Positions 44,620-54,143 are shown, counted from the first letter of the stretch. The stretch: 64,000 nucleotides of DNA from Desulfobacillus sp041396245 (GCA_041396245.1 JAWKYW010000011.1:38371-102370); one strand, 5' to 3'. Notes: generated by a model not told the origin, from the sequence alone. Program-made: numbers and translations.

Positions 44620-46023
44620 ATGGAACTCCGCGCCAACGAATTCAAGGCCCGCGCCGCCGCCAACCTCGGCGACGCCAAGCTGCAGAAGGGCCTCTCGCTG
44701 ATCAAGGTCAAGGCGGTGGTCAACCGCGCCGGCGCGGTGGCCGAGTTCGGCGACTTCGAGACGCTGCGCGAGGCCGGCAAGGCCATCCGCGATCGCGTCC
44801 TGGCCGACCTCGACCTCTACCTGGAGCGCTTCGAGCGCGAGGCCACCGCGCGCGGCGCGGTGGTGCATTGGGCGGAGAACGCCTCGGACGCCTGCCGCAT
44901 CGTCGTCGACATCGCGAAACAGAACGGCGTCAGGACCGTCGCCAAGTCGAAGTCGATGGTGAGCGAGGAGGTCGGCCTCAACGACGCCCTCATCGAAGCC
45001 GGCATCGAGCCGATCGAGACCGACCTCGGCGAGTACATCCTGCAGATCAACGACGCCGAGCCGCCCTCGCACATCGTCATGCCGGTGATCCACAAGACCG
45101 CCGAGGACGTCGCCGACCTGTTCCATGCCAAGCACGGCACGCCGCGCAAGACCGATCCGGCGGCGCTGACGCGCGAGGCGCGCGAGATACTGCGGCCGAA
45201 GTTTCTTTCCGCCGACATGGGCGTCTCCGGCGCCAACTTCCTCATCGCCGAGACCGGCTCGACGCTGATCGTCACCAACGAGGGCAATGGCCGCCTGTGC
45301 ACCACGCTGCCGCGCCTGCACGTCGCCATCACCGGCATCGAGAAGGTGGTGGCCACGCTCGAAGACGCCACGACCCTGCTGCGCCTGCTGCCGCGCTCGG
45401 CGACGGGACAGGCCATCACCAACTACGTTTCGCTGCACACCGGGCCGAAGCGCCTCGAGGAAACCGACGGCCCGCAGCAGTTCCACGTCGTGCTGGTCGA
45501 CAACGGCCGCTCGAAGCTGCTCGCCGGCGAGATGCGCGAGATGCTGCGCTGCATCCGCTGCGGCGCCTGCATGAACCACTGCCCGGTGTATCAGGCCGTC
45601 GGCGGCCACGCCTACGGCTGGGTCTATCCCGGCCCGATGGGCAACATCCTGACGCCGTCCTACGTCGGTCTTGAGAACGCCATCGCCCTGCCCAACGCCG
45701 CGACGATGTGCAACCAGTGCGGCGTCGTCTGCCCGGTGAAGATCCCGCTGCCGGACCTGATGCGCAAGCTGCGCGAGGAGCAGATGCAGCGCGGCCTCAA
45801 GCCCTGGCCGGAGCGCCTCGGCCTCGCCCTGTGGGGCTGGGCGGCGCAGCGGCCGGCGCTCTACGCGCTCGGCACGCGCATCGCCGTGCGCTTCATGAAA
45901 TGGATGGGCGGCAGCGAGAAGCTGATCCACCGCCTGCCGCTTGCTTCGGGTTGGAGCGACGGCCGCGATTTCCCGGCGCCGACGGGCAAGACCTTCCGCG
46001 AGCTCTACAGGGAGCGCCGCTAA
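44620..46023 (+). CDS. lutB: lactate utilisation protein B (Fe-S)
   Basis: The 467-residue protein has an LUD-type domain (about 60-300) and two ferredoxin-like cluster motifs, CIRCGACMNHCPVY near residue 310 and CNQCGVVCPVKIPLP near 365. With LutA and LutC it forms the proposed L-lactate dehydrogenase complex that passes electrons to the chain. The stop TAA shares a base with the lutC ATG. The ribosome site is weak, perhaps because of the REP element just upstream. Confidence 0.94.
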   Translation: MELRANEFKARAAANLGDAKLQKGLSLIKVKAVVNRAGAVAEFGDFETLREAGKAIRDRVLADLDLYLERFEREATARGAVVHWAENASDACRIVVDIAKQNGVRTVAKSKSMVSEEVGLNDALIEAGIEPIETDLGEYILQINDAEPPSHIVMPVIHKTAEDVADLFHAKHGTPRKTDPAALTREAREILRPKFLSADMGVSGANFLIAETGSTLIVTNEGNGRLCTTLPRLHVAITGIEKVVATLEDATTLLRLLPRSATGQAITNYVSLHTGPKRLEETDGPQQFHVVLVDNGRSKLLAGEMREMLRCIRCGACMNHCPVYQAVGGHAYGWVYPGPMGNILTPSYVGLENAIALPNAATMCNQCGVVCPVKIPLPDLMRKLREEQMQRGLKPWPERLGLALWGWAAQRPALYALGTRIAVRFMKWMGGSEKLIHRLPLASGWSDGRDFPAPTGKTFRELYRERR

Positions 46024-46664
46024 TGACTGCCCGCGACAACATCCTCGGCCGCGTGCGTTCGGCGCTAAATAGAAAAGTCAGTCCCCAGGACACGGCGAGC
46101 ATCGACGCCCACATTGCCGCCCACCCAATCGGCCTGCAGCCGCCGCGCGACTGGGAGCCGGAACTGCGCTTCCGCGCCCGCGCGGAGGCGCTCGCCAGCA
46201 CCGTCGAGAAGGTGTCGGGCCTGCAATCGGTGCCGGGCGCCGTGGCGCGCTACCTGGTCCTGAACAACCTGCCCACCGGCGGTGTCTGCTGGCCCAGCCT
46301 GCGCAAGCTCGACTGGATCGGCGCCGGCCTCGGCATGGAAGACCGCCCGGCGCGCGGCGACGACCTCGTCGGCGTCACCGGCTGCTATTGCGCCATCGCC
46401 GAGACCGGCACGCTGATGCTGCTCTCCGGCCCCGACACGCCGGCCGCGGCGAGCCTGCTGCCCGAGACCCACATCGCCATCGTCGAGACGGCGCGCATCG
46501 TGCCCTTCATGGAAGACGCCTGGGCCCTGCTGCGCGTCGAGCATGGCCGCCCGCCGCGCGCCGTGAACTTCGTCTCCGGCCCTTCCCGCACCGCCGACAT
46601 CGAGCAGACCGTGACGATGGGCGCGCACGGGCCCTACCGGGTGCATATCATCCTCGTCGGCTGA
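46023..46664 (+). CDS. lutC: lactate utilisation protein C (LUD domain)
   Basis: The 213-residue protein has the LUD-domain pattern: VTGCYCAIAETGTLMLLSGPDTPAA near residue 120 and a C-terminal FVSGPSRTADIEQTVTMGAHGP. It is the third part of LutABC. The ATG at 46023 overlaps the lutB stop. Downstream is the Pho box of pstS, so the operon ends here. Confidence 0.93.
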   Translation: MTARDNILGRVRSALNRKVSPQDTASIDAHIAAHPIGLQPPRDWEPELRFRARAEALASTVEKVSGLQSVPGAVARYLVLNNLPTGGVCWPSLRKLDWIGAGLGMEDRPARGDDLVGVTGCYCAIAETGTLMLLSGPDTPAAASLLPETHIAIVETARIVPFMEDAWALLRVEHGRPPRAVNFVSGPSRTADIEQTVTMGAHGPYRVHIILVG

Positions 46665-46715
46665 CTTTCCGCCGTCCCGCCGGAACCGACTTTCGCGGAT
46701 TCGAAATGGGCCCGG

Positions 46716-46733
46716 CCGTAACATTCCCGTAAC
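46716..46733 (+). promoter_or_regulatory. putative Pho box upstream of pstS
   Basis: CCGTAAC occurs twice (46716-46722, 46727-46733) at the 11-bp spacing of PhoB half-sites. A CATAAA match lies about 10 bp further on as a -10 candidate. PhoB and PhoR are encoded downstream. Confidence 0.65.
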
Positions 46734-46778
46734 CTTGGCTTCATAAACTGCCGGTGTTTATTCAGCCAAGGAGCAAAA

Positions 46779-47774
46779 ATGTTTCCCATGAATCTCAAGC
46801 GTACGGCGATTGTGCTCGGTCTGCTGGCCTCCTTCGGCGGCACCTCGGGCGGCGCCCTGGCCCAGGCCGTCAAGGTGGACGCGGGCCTCAAGGAGTACAC
46901 CAAGGCCAGCGGCGTTTCCGGCAACTTCACCAGCGTCGGTTCGGACACCCTCAACAACCTGATGACGCTGTGGGCCGAGTCCTACAAGCGCTTCTACCCC
47001 AACGTCAACATCCAGATCCAGGGCGCCGGCTCTTCGACCGCGCCCCCGGCGCTGATCCAGGGCGCTTCCAACTTCGGCCCGATGAGCCGCACCATGAAGG
47101 ACGAGGAAATCGTCGCCTTCGAGAAGAAGCACGGCTACAAGCCGACCCCCGTGCCGGTGGCCATCGATGCCCTCGCCGTGTATGTCAACAAGGACAACCC
47201 GATCAAGGGCCTGTCGATTACCCAGGTCGACGCCATCTTCTCGGCCACGCGCAAGTGCGGCGGCAAGGCCGAGATCGGCAAATGGGGCCAGGTCGGCCTG
47301 AGCGGCGACTGGGCCGCGCGCGACGTCGCCCTCTACGGCCGCAACTCGGTGTCCGGCACCTACGGCTACTTCAAGAAGAACGCCCTGTGCAAGGGCGACT
47401 TCTCCAAGCGCGTCGCCGAGCAGCCCGGTTCGGCTTCGGTGGTGCAGAGCGTCTCCGGCCAGATCGGCGCCATCGGCTACTCCGGCATCGGCTACAAGAC
47501 GTCCGGCGTGCGTGCCATCGCGCTTGCCAAGAAGGACGGCCAGTCCTTCGTCGAGCCCACCGCCGCCAACGCCCTCAACAAGACCTATCCCCTGGCGCGC
47601 GTGCTCTATGTCTACGTAAACAAGCGCCCCAACCAGGCCCTGCCGCCGCTGGAGCGCGAGTTCTTCAGGATGGTGCTCTCCAAGCAGGGCCAGGAAGTGG
47701 TCATCAAGGACGGCTTCGTCCCGATGCCCGCCGCGATGGCCAACAAGGCGCTGAAGGACCTCGGCATCCACTGA
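46779..47774 (+). CDS. pstS: phosphate ABC transporter substrate-binding protein
   Basis: PstS binds phosphate in the periplasm. The 331-residue protein has a signal peptide (about 1-28, cleavage after ALA) and PstS-type phosphate-binding motifs (SVGSDTLNNL, QGAGSSTAPPALIQGASNFGP, YGRNSVSGTYGYFKK). It belongs to the shorter PstS group often found with the extended permeases seen here. AAGGAG precedes the ATG; a Pho box is upstream and a GC hairpin follows the stop. Confidence 0.94.
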   Translation: MFPMNLKRTAIVLGLLASFGGTSGGALAQAVKVDAGLKEYTKASGVSGNFTSVGSDTLNNLMTLWAESYKRFYPNVNIQIQGAGSSTAPPALIQGASNFGPMSRTMKDEEIVAFEKKHGYKPTPVPVAIDALAVYVNKDNPIKGLSITQVDAIFSATRKCGGKAEIGKWGQVGLSGDWAARDVALYGRNSVSGTYGYFKKNALCKGDFSKRVAEQPGSASVVQSVSGQIGAIGYSGIGYKTSGVRAIALAKKDGQSFVEPTAANALNKTYPLARVLYVYVNKRPNQALPPLEREFFRMVLSKQGQEVVIKDGFVPMPAAMANKALKDLGIH

Positions 47775-47793
47775 CCCATGCCGCACGACGGCA

Positions 47794-47819
47794 GCGCGCG
47801 CGCCTCGCGGCGCGCGCGC
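47794..47819 (+). promoter_or_regulatory. GC-only hairpin after pstS
   Basis: Arms 47794-47804 and 47809-47819 pair over 11 bp with a TCGC tetraloop; there is no U tract. Such a structure after pstS would stabilise the 3' end of pstS mRNA or reduce read-through, giving more PstS than permease. Confidence 0.6.
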
Positions 47820-47841
47820 CCAAACTTGACGGAGTGAACAC

Positions 47842-48468
47842 ATGAGACACATCCCGCAGCGGAAGACCCTGCTCGCCTTCTCCGCCCTGCTGGTGCTGGG
47901 CACGATCGGCGGCTGCGCCAGCCATAACGCCTCGAACGGCGGCCAGGCCGGCGCGGCGCCGGCGGCGACGCACTCGGCCCAGACCCACTCGGCTCAGACC
48001 CACTCGGCCCAGCGGCAAACCTTCTTCATGGTGCACCACCAGAACGGCCGCCTCTACGCCATGACCGATCCGAAGCTCTATCTCGGCCTGCTGGAGAACG
48101 GCGAAGTGCCGCTCACCCGCACCCGCATCGGCGCCGGCCCGGCCGGCGAGACGGTCATCTTCGGCATCACCAAGGCCGACAGCAAGAAGCTCGACAAGCC
48201 GACCGATGCCGAGCGCATCTTCGACGGCAAGTTCGGCGAAGTCGGCGCCTTCTACGGCGAGGTCGTGCGCAACGGCCGTTTCCATGTCTTCGGCGAGTGG
48301 AAGGATTTCCAGGACTATTTGCGCAACAAGGAAATCACCTTCACCTACACCGAAGTCGGCACCGGCCCGAAGGGCGAGACGGTCATCTACGCCCTCAACA
48401 AGGTCACCAAGAAGAAGGGTCGCCCCCTGGCCCTGGTCGAGCAGTTCAAACGGCTGCGCAGCAAGTAA
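47842..48468 (+). CDS. putative lipoprotein with internal duplication, in the pst operon
   Basis: The 208-residue protein has a lipoprotein signal with lipobox-like LGTIGGC (cysteine near residue 28). Three exact THSAQ repeats follow (residues 43-57, a 15-bp tandem repeat in DNA), then two related units of about 58 residues. Each unit has an aromatic/charged start, then GAGPAGETVIFGITK or GTGPKGETVIYALNK. I do not recognise the family. Its place between pstS and pstC suggests an envelope role in phosphate uptake. Confidence 0.75.
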   Translation: MRHIPQRKTLLAFSALLVLGTIGGCASHNASNGGQAGAAPAATHSAQTHSAQTHSAQRQTFFMVHHQNGRLYAMTDPKLYLGLLENGEVPLTRTRIGAGPAGETVIFGITKADSKKLDKPTDAERIFDGKFGEVGAFYGEVVRNGRFHVFGEWKDFQDYLRNKEITFTYTEVGTGPKGETVIYALNKVTKKKGRPLALVEQFKRLRSK

Positions 48469-48586
48469 AATACCCATCTTTTCCCGCTGCCGCAGGCGCG
48501 GCCCGGGCCCGGCAGGGCACCCCGGGTCGCGTCCTGGCGCGGCGCGGACCGCAAGCGGGGCGGACGCCCTGAGGCAGTGGCAAACC

Positions 48587-50866
48587 ATGGACCAAAGCGA
48601 AGTCGACATCACTACCGCGAGCGGGCACACCGGCCGTCGCATGGCCAGGGACCGGCTGTTCAGGCACGTCATGACCTTCGGCGGCCTCAGCGTCATCATC
48701 GCCATCAGCACCATCTTTTTCTACCTGGCCAGCGTCGTCGCGCCGCTGTTCTTCGCCCCGCACATGGAGCCGCTGCGGCCCCTGGCGGTCGCCGCCCCGG
48801 CCGGCCAGGCCACCGTCCACCTGGCGACCGAGGAGCAGGTCGAGATCGGCCTGCGGGTGCTGGAGCAGGGCGACCTCGTCTTCTTCGGCCTGAAGGACGG
48901 CGCCACCCGCCTCGAGGCGCGCGCCGGCCTGCCCAGGGGCGTGCGCGCCACCAGCTTTGCCGCCGGCGACCTGCGCAAGCGCAGCATGGGTTTCGGCCTC
49001 GACGACGGCCGCGTCCTGCTGTTCAGGGACGACTACAAGGTCAGCTTCACGCGCGATCCCGAGGATGCGCGCAAGGACATCCGCAGCATCGCCCCCGGCC
49101 TGGCCCATCCGCTCGGCGAGCAGCCGCTGGCGGTCGACGATGCGCGCAAGCCCCTCGTTCGCCTGGCGCTGCAGGTGGACGAGGAGGAGGCCACGGTGGC
49201 GGCCCTCACCGGGGACGGCCGCCTGCTGCTGGCTGCCTATGCGGTCGAGCGCGACCTCGCCGGCGAATCGGCCGGCGCCGAGCGTACCGCCCTGCGGGAA
49301 CTGCCGCGACCGTCCGGCGACGTCGATCAACTGCTGCTGGAGGTCAAGCAGCGCGACCTGTATGTCGTTCACGACGGCCGCTTCGTCAGCCATTTCGACG
49401 TCCAGGACAAGGAAAACCCGCAGCTCGTCCAGACCGTGGCGGTCGTGCCCGAGGGCGAGCGCGTGACCGCCGCGGCCCTGCTCTCGGGTGGTTTCTCGCT
49501 GATCCTCGGCACCGACAAGGGCCGGCTGGCGCAATGGTTCCAGGTGCGCGACGCCGAGAACCGGAACACGCTGACGCGCATCCGCGAGTTCGCCCCCATG
49601 GCCGGCGCCGTCGAGAATATCGCCCCCGAACCCGCCCGCAAGGGCTTCCTCGCCGCCGACGCGGCCGGCGCGGTGAACCTGTACTACGCCACCTCGGAGC
49701 GCCTGCTGCTGAAGGTTGCCACCGACGGCAGCCCGGCGCGGGTGGCGGCCTTCGCGCCGCGCGCCAACGCCGTCGTGCTGGAAGCCGCCCAGGGCACGAT
49801 CCACGCCGCCCGCATCGACAACGAATACCCCGAGGTCTCCTTCGGCGCCCTCTGGGGCAAGGTCTGGTACGAGAGCTACGAGAAGCCCGACTACCTCTGG
49901 CAGTCGGCCGCCGCCAACTCCGACTTCGAGCCGAAGTTCAGCCTCGCGCCGCTCACCTTCGGCACGCTCAAGGCGGCCTTCTACGCCATGCTGGTGGCGG
50001 TGCCGCTGGCGGTGCTCGGCGCGATCTTCACCGCCTACTTCATGACCCCCAGGATGCGTGGCATCGTCAAGCCCTCGATCGAGATCATGGAGGCCCTGCC
50101 CACCGTCATCCTGGGTTTCCTTGCCGGCCTCTGGCTGGCGCCCTTCGTGGACAACAACCTGGCCGGCACGCTGCTGACGCTGTTCCTGCTGCCGCTCGGT
50201 TTCGTGCTGGCGTCAGGGGCCTGGCGACTGCTGCCGGTTTCCCTCACCCAGGGCGTGGGCGCGGGCTGGGAGGCCGCCCTGCTGGTCCCCGTGGTCATCC
50301 TCACGGTCTGGCTGGGCATCAGCCTGGGCCATCCGGTCGAGGCCGCCTTCTTCGGCGGCGACATGCCGAACTGGGTCAGCAACGAACTGGGCTGGACCTA
50401 TGAACAGCGCAACTCGCTGGTGGTCGGCATCGCCATGGGTTTCGCCGTGATCCCGACCATCTTCTCGATCGCCGAGGACGCCATCTTCAGCGTCCCCAAG
50501 CACCTGACCAGCGGTTCCCTGGCGCTCGGCGCGACGCCCTGGCAGACCCTCTACAACGTGGTGCTGCTGACCGCCAGCCCCGGCATCTTCTCCGCCATCA
50601 TGGTCGGCATGGGGCGCGCCGTCGGCGAGACCATGATCGTGCTGATGGCCACCGGCAACACCGCCGTCATGGACCTGTCGATCTTCACCGGCTTCCGCAC
50701 GCTGTCGGCCAACATCGGCGTCGAGATGCCGGAGGCCGCGGTCGGCTCCACCCACTACCTGCTGCTGTTCTTCTCCGCCCTGGTGCTGTTCGTGTTCACG
50801 TTCTTCATCAACACCCTGGCGGAGCTGATCCGCCAGCGCCTGCGCGAGAAGTACAGCGCCATCTGA
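48587..50866 (+). CDS. pstC: phosphate ABC transporter permease PstC, extended
   Basis: The 759-residue protein is over twice the usual PstC length (about 300-320). After a transmembrane helix (about 30-55) comes a large predicted periplasmic region (about 60-460) with repeated short beta-strand patterns like a propeller. The C-terminal part (470-759) is an ordinary permease with the EAA-type loop HLTSGSLALGATPWQTL. The ATG at 48587 is my best choice; the frame is open further upstream, but only over the lipoprotein gene. Confidence 0.9.
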   Translation: MDQSEVDITTASGHTGRRMARDRLFRHVMTFGGLSVIIAISTIFFYLASVVAPLFFAPHMEPLRPLAVAAPAGQATVHLATEEQVEIGLRVLEQGDLVFFGLKDGATRLEARAGLPRGVRATSFAAGDLRKRSMGFGLDDGRVLLFRDDYKVSFTRDPEDARKDIRSIAPGLAHPLGEQPLAVDDARKPLVRLALQVDEEEATVAALTGDGRLLLAAYAVERDLAGESAGAERTALRELPRPSGDVDQLLLEVKQRDLYVVHDGRFVSHFDVQDKENPQLVQTVAVVPEGERVTAAALLSGGFSLILGTDKGRLAQWFQVRDAENRNTLTRIREFAPMAGAVENIAPEPARKGFLAADAAGAVNLYYATSERLLLKVATDGSPARVAAFAPRANAVVLEAAQGTIHAARIDNEYPEVSFGALWGKVWYESYEKPDYLWQSAAANSDFEPKFSLAPLTFGTLKAAFYAMLVAVPLAVLGAIFTAYFMTPRMRGIVKPSIEIMEALPTVILGFLAGLWLAPFVDNNLAGTLLTLFLLPLGFVLASGAWRLLPVSLTQGVGAGWEAALLVPVVILTVWLGISLGHPVEAAFFGGDMPNWVSNELGWTYEQRNSLVVGIAMGFAVIPTIFSIAEDAIFSVPKHLTSGSLALGATPWQTLYNVVLLTASPGIFSAIMVGMGRAVGETMIVLMATGNTAVMDLSIFTGFRTLSANIGVEMPEAAVGSTHYLLLFFSALVLFVFTFFINTLAELIRQRLREKYSAI

Positions 50867-50879
50867 GGACATCGCGGAC

Positions 50880-52535
50880 ATGCGCAACTGGATCAAAAGC
50901 GGCGAACCCTGGATCTGGACGACGGCCGGCGCCGTCGCCCTCTCGCTGGTGGCGGTGTATGCCGTGGTATGGATGACGGCGGCGCAGGGCCTCGGCCACT
51001 GGTGGCCGAAGCCGCTGGTCGAGACCACGGTGAAGGAGCGCGACGGCACGGCCCAGCGCCTCATCGGCGAACTGCGCGACAGGGAAGAGATCTCCCTGCT
51101 TCGCCTGCGCGAGTCGGGTTACGAGATCGAAAGCCAGGACAAATTCACCACCCGCCTGCTCTTCAAGCAGGGCAACCGGGACATCTATGGCGTCGACTTC
51201 CGCTGGATCCCGGCGCCCCTGCTGGGCGAGATGCGCACCCCGCGCGACGTCATCGCCGTCGAGCGCCACGAATGGGGCAGCTTCTTCGGCCATCTCAAGT
51301 CGGTCAGGGAGAACGGCCAGGTGGTGGCCGAGGGCGAGACGGCCTGGCCCGAACTGCAGGCCCGGCTGGCGCGCGCCAACAAGCTCTTCGCCGAGATCCT
51401 GGGCATCGAAAAGCACGACATCGGCAAGGTCAACTACGCCATGGAGCGCCTGCGCCTGAAGCAGCGCAGGCTGGAGCTGCGCGGCACGCTGACCGAGGCG
51501 GCCGCCGCCGACATCGCGCGGGAGCGGGGCGAACTCGAAGCCGAATTCGCCAGGCTGCAGGCGCGCCTCGACGACCTGCGCGCGCAAAACGCGCGCGACA
51601 GCCTGACGGCGGAGGTGCAGACCGGGCAGGTCGTCGAGATTCCCTTCGCCAAGATCGCCGACGTCATCCGCCCCAACGACATGGGGCTGGCGCAAAAGCT
51701 CGGCCACTACTTCAGGAAGCTGCATGAGTTCATCGTCGACGACCCGCGCGAAGCCAATACCGAGGGCGGCATCTTCCCGGCCATCTTCGGCACCATCATG
51801 ATGGTCCTGCTGATGTCCGTGATGGTGACGCCGCTCGGCATCATGGCGGCCGTCTACATGCGCGAGTACGCCCGCCAGGGTCCGCTGATCCGCATCATCC
51901 GCATCTCGGTGAACAACCTGGCGGGGGTGCCGTCGATCGTCTACGGCGTGTTCGGCCTCGGTTTCTTCGTCTATTTCCTCGGCGGCTCCATCGACGCGCT
52001 GTTCTTTCCCGAGGCGCACCCGGCGCCGGTGTTCGGCAGCCCCGGCATCCTCTGGTCTTCGCTCACCCTCGCCCTGCTGACGCTGCCGGTGGTCATCGTG
52101 GCCACCGAGGAGGGCCTGTCGCGGGTGCCGCGCTCGATCCGCGAAGGCAGCCTGGCGCTGGGCGCCACCAAGGCCGAGACGCTCTGGCGCACCGTGCTGC
52201 CGATGGCCAGCCCGGCCATGATGACCGGCCTGATCCTGGCCGTCGCCCGCGCCGCCGGCGAGGTGGCGCCGCTGATGCTGGTCGGCGTCGTCAAGCTGGC
52301 GCCGAGCCTGCCGCTCGACGGCAACTTCCCCTTCCTGCACCTCGAGCGCAAGTTCATGCACCTGGGCTTCCATATCTACGACGTCGGCTTCCAGAGCCCC
52401 AACGTCGAGGCCGCCCGGCCGCTGGTCTATGCCACCTCGCTGCTGCTGGTGATCATCATCGTCGTGCTCAACCTGTTCGCGATCCGCCTGCGCAACCGCC
52501 TGCGCGAGCGGCTGCGCGGGCTGGAAGGCGTCTGA
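50880..52535 (+). CDS. pstA: phosphate ABC transporter permease PstA, extended
   Basis: The 551-residue protein is longer than typical PstA (about 280-300). A first transmembrane helix (about 13-33) is followed by a soluble region (to about 285) with a heptad-rich, probable coiled-coil stretch (about 160-240). The C-terminal permease has the EAA-type loop IREGSLALGATKAETLW. It follows pstC by 13 bp and is the natural partner of the extended PstC. Confidence 0.9.
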   Translation: MRNWIKSGEPWIWTTAGAVALSLVAVYAVVWMTAAQGLGHWWPKPLVETTVKERDGTAQRLIGELRDREEISLLRLRESGYEIESQDKFTTRLLFKQGNRDIYGVDFRWIPAPLLGEMRTPRDVIAVERHEWGSFFGHLKSVRENGQVVAEGETAWPELQARLARANKLFAEILGIEKHDIGKVNYAMERLRLKQRRLELRGTLTEAAAADIARERGELEAEFARLQARLDDLRAQNARDSLTAEVQTGQVVEIPFAKIADVIRPNDMGLAQKLGHYFRKLHEFIVDDPREANTEGGIFPAIFGTIMMVLLMSVMVTPLGIMAAVYMREYARQGPLIRIIRISVNNLAGVPSIVYGVFGLGFFVYFLGGSIDALFFPEAHPAPVFGSPGILWSSLTLALLTLPVVIVATEEGLSRVPRSIREGSLALGATKAETLWRTVLPMASPAMMTGLILAVARAAGEVAPLMLVGVVKLAPSLPLDGNFPFLHLERKFMHLGFHIYDVGFQSPNVEAARPLVYATSLLLVIIIVVLNLFAIRLRNRLRERLRGLEGV

Positions 52536-52555
52536 ACCTACTCATGGGAGACATC

Positions 52556-53407
52556 ATGGATACCGAAACGGCAGCGCCACCCCAGCCGCGCGGCCACGCC
52601 ATCGACATGCGCGCGCTGGAGCGGGCGCCGGCCGGCGAGCGCGCCGCGGAGGCGCAGACCGCCATCGAGGTCAGCAACCTCGACCTCTACTACGGCAGTA
52701 CCAAGGCCCTCAAGGGCATCGACCTGCGGATTCCGCACAAGCTGATCACCGCCTTCATCGGCCCCAGCGGCTGCGGCAAGTCGACGCTGCTGCGCTGCTT
52801 CAACCGCATGAACGACCTGGTGGACATCTGCCGCATCGAGGGCGACATCCTGCTCGGCGGCCAGAACATCATGGACAAGCGCGTCAACGTCGCCCTGCTG
52901 CGGCGCCGCGTCGGCATGGTGTTCCAGAAGCCCAACCCCTTTCCCAAGTCGATCTTCGAGAACGTCGCCTACGGCCTGCGCATCCTCGGCGTGAACAACA
53001 AGGCCCTGCTGGAGGAAACCGTGGAGAAGTCCCTGCGCGGGGCGGCGCTGTGGGACGAAGTTAAGGACCGCCTTCACGAAAGCGGCCTCAGCCTCTCCGG
53101 CGGCCAGCAGCAGCGTCTGGTGATCGCCCGCGCCATCGCCCTCGAACCCGAGGTGCTGCTGCTCGACGAGCCGTGCTCGGCGCTGGACCCGATCGCCACC
53201 GCCAAGGTCGAGGAGCTGCTGTTCGAGCTGAAGGACAGGTTCACCATCGTCATCGTCACCCACAACATGCAGCAGGCGGCGCGGGTGTCCGACTTCACCG
53301 CCTACATGTACCTGGGGGAGCTGGTGGAATTCGGCCGCACCGACGACCTCTTCATCAAGCCGCAGAACGCGCAGACCGAAGCCTACATCACCGGACGATT
53401 CGGATAA
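52556..53407 (+). CDS. pstB: phosphate ABC transporter ATP-binding protein
   Basis: PstB powers phosphate import. The 283-residue protein has Walker A GPSGCGKST, ABC signature LSGGQQQR, Walker B VLLLDEPCSALDP and the switch histidine in IVTHNMQQA. I prefer the ATG at 52556 because GGGAG lies five bases upstream; an ATG at 52544 is an alternative. An N-terminal extension of about 35 residues precedes the ABC domain. Confidence 0.96.
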   Translation: MDTETAAPPQPRGHAIDMRALERAPAGERAAEAQTAIEVSNLDLYYGSTKALKGIDLRIPHKLITAFIGPSGCGKSTLLRCFNRMNDLVDICRIEGDILLGGQNIMDKRVNVALLRRRVGMVFQKPNPFPKSIFENVAYGLRILGVNNKALLEETVEKSLRGAALWDEVKDRLHESGLSLSGGQQQRLVIARAIALEPEVLLLDEPCSALDPIATAKVEELLFELKDRFTIVIVTHNMQQAARVSDFTAYMYLGELVEFGRTDDLFIKPQNAQTEAYITGRFG

Positions 53408-53419
53408 CGAGGAGCCGAC

Positions 53420-54139
53420 ATGTCACTGAGCGAACACATATCCAAGCAGTTCGACGCCGACCTGGAGGAGGTCCGCTCGCGCGTCCTGCAGATGGGCGGC
53501 GTGGTCGAGGCGCAGATCCTCGCCGCCATCGTCTGCTTCACCACCGGCGACCACGACAAGGTGACCCAGGTGGAGGAGACGGAATTCCGGGTCAACGCCT
53601 TCGAGGTCGAGATCGACGACATGTGCGTGCACATCGTCGCCAAGCGGCAGCCGACGGCCAGCGACCTGCGCCTGATCATGGGCGTGAGCAAGATCGTCAC
53701 CGACCTCGAGCGCATGGGCGACGAGGCCGAGAAGATTGCCCGCATGGCCCGGCAGATCCACGAGCGGCGCGGCCTGCAGATTCCGCGCTCGGCCGAAGTG
53801 CGCCGCTCCGGCGACCTGGCCGTGTCCCAGCTGCGGCGGGCCCTCGACGCGATGGCCCGGCTCGATTCCGAGGAGGCCGAGAAGATCATCGGCGAGGACG
53901 TCAACATCGACGTCGAGTTCCGCAACATCCTGCGCCAGCTCATCACCTTCATGATGGAAGACCCGCGCACCATCTCGACGGCGCTGGAGATCGCCTGGAT
54001 CGCCAAGGCCATCGAGCGCATCGGCGACCACGTCAAGAACGTCGCCGAGCAGGTCATCTACATCGTCCGCGGCACCGACATCCGCCACATCAGCAAGGAG
54101 CGCAAGCGGCTCGGCGGCGGCGCCGGAGAGGACAGGTAA
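53420..54139 (+). CDS. phoU: phosphate signalling protein PhoU
   Basis: PhoU links Pst activity to PhoR and restrains the Pho response. The 239-residue all-helical protein has the two PhoU repeats, each with acidic metal-binding motifs: DLRLIMGVSKIVTDLERMGDEAEKIA in part near residue 80 and the second DPRTISTALEIAWIAKAIERIGDH-type stretch near 180. It lies between pstB and phoB. Confidence 0.95.
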   Translation: MSLSEHISKQFDADLEEVRSRVLQMGGVVEAQILAAIVCFTTGDHDKVTQVEETEFRVNAFEVEIDDMCVHIVAKRQPTASDLRLIMGVSKIVTDLERMGDEAEKIARMARQIHERRGLQIPRSAEVRRSGDLAVSQLRRALDAMARLDSEEAEKIIGEDVNIDVEFRNILRQLITFMMEDPRTISTALEIAWIAKAIERIGDHVKNVAEQVIYIVRGTDIRHISKERKRLGGGAGEDR

Positions 54140-54143
54140 CCCG

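Noticed and set aside
47775..47841. The post-pstS hairpin as a Rho-independent terminator
   Set aside because: It lacks a U tract and the downstream genes are clearly part of the pst set; a stabiliser or attenuator is more likely.
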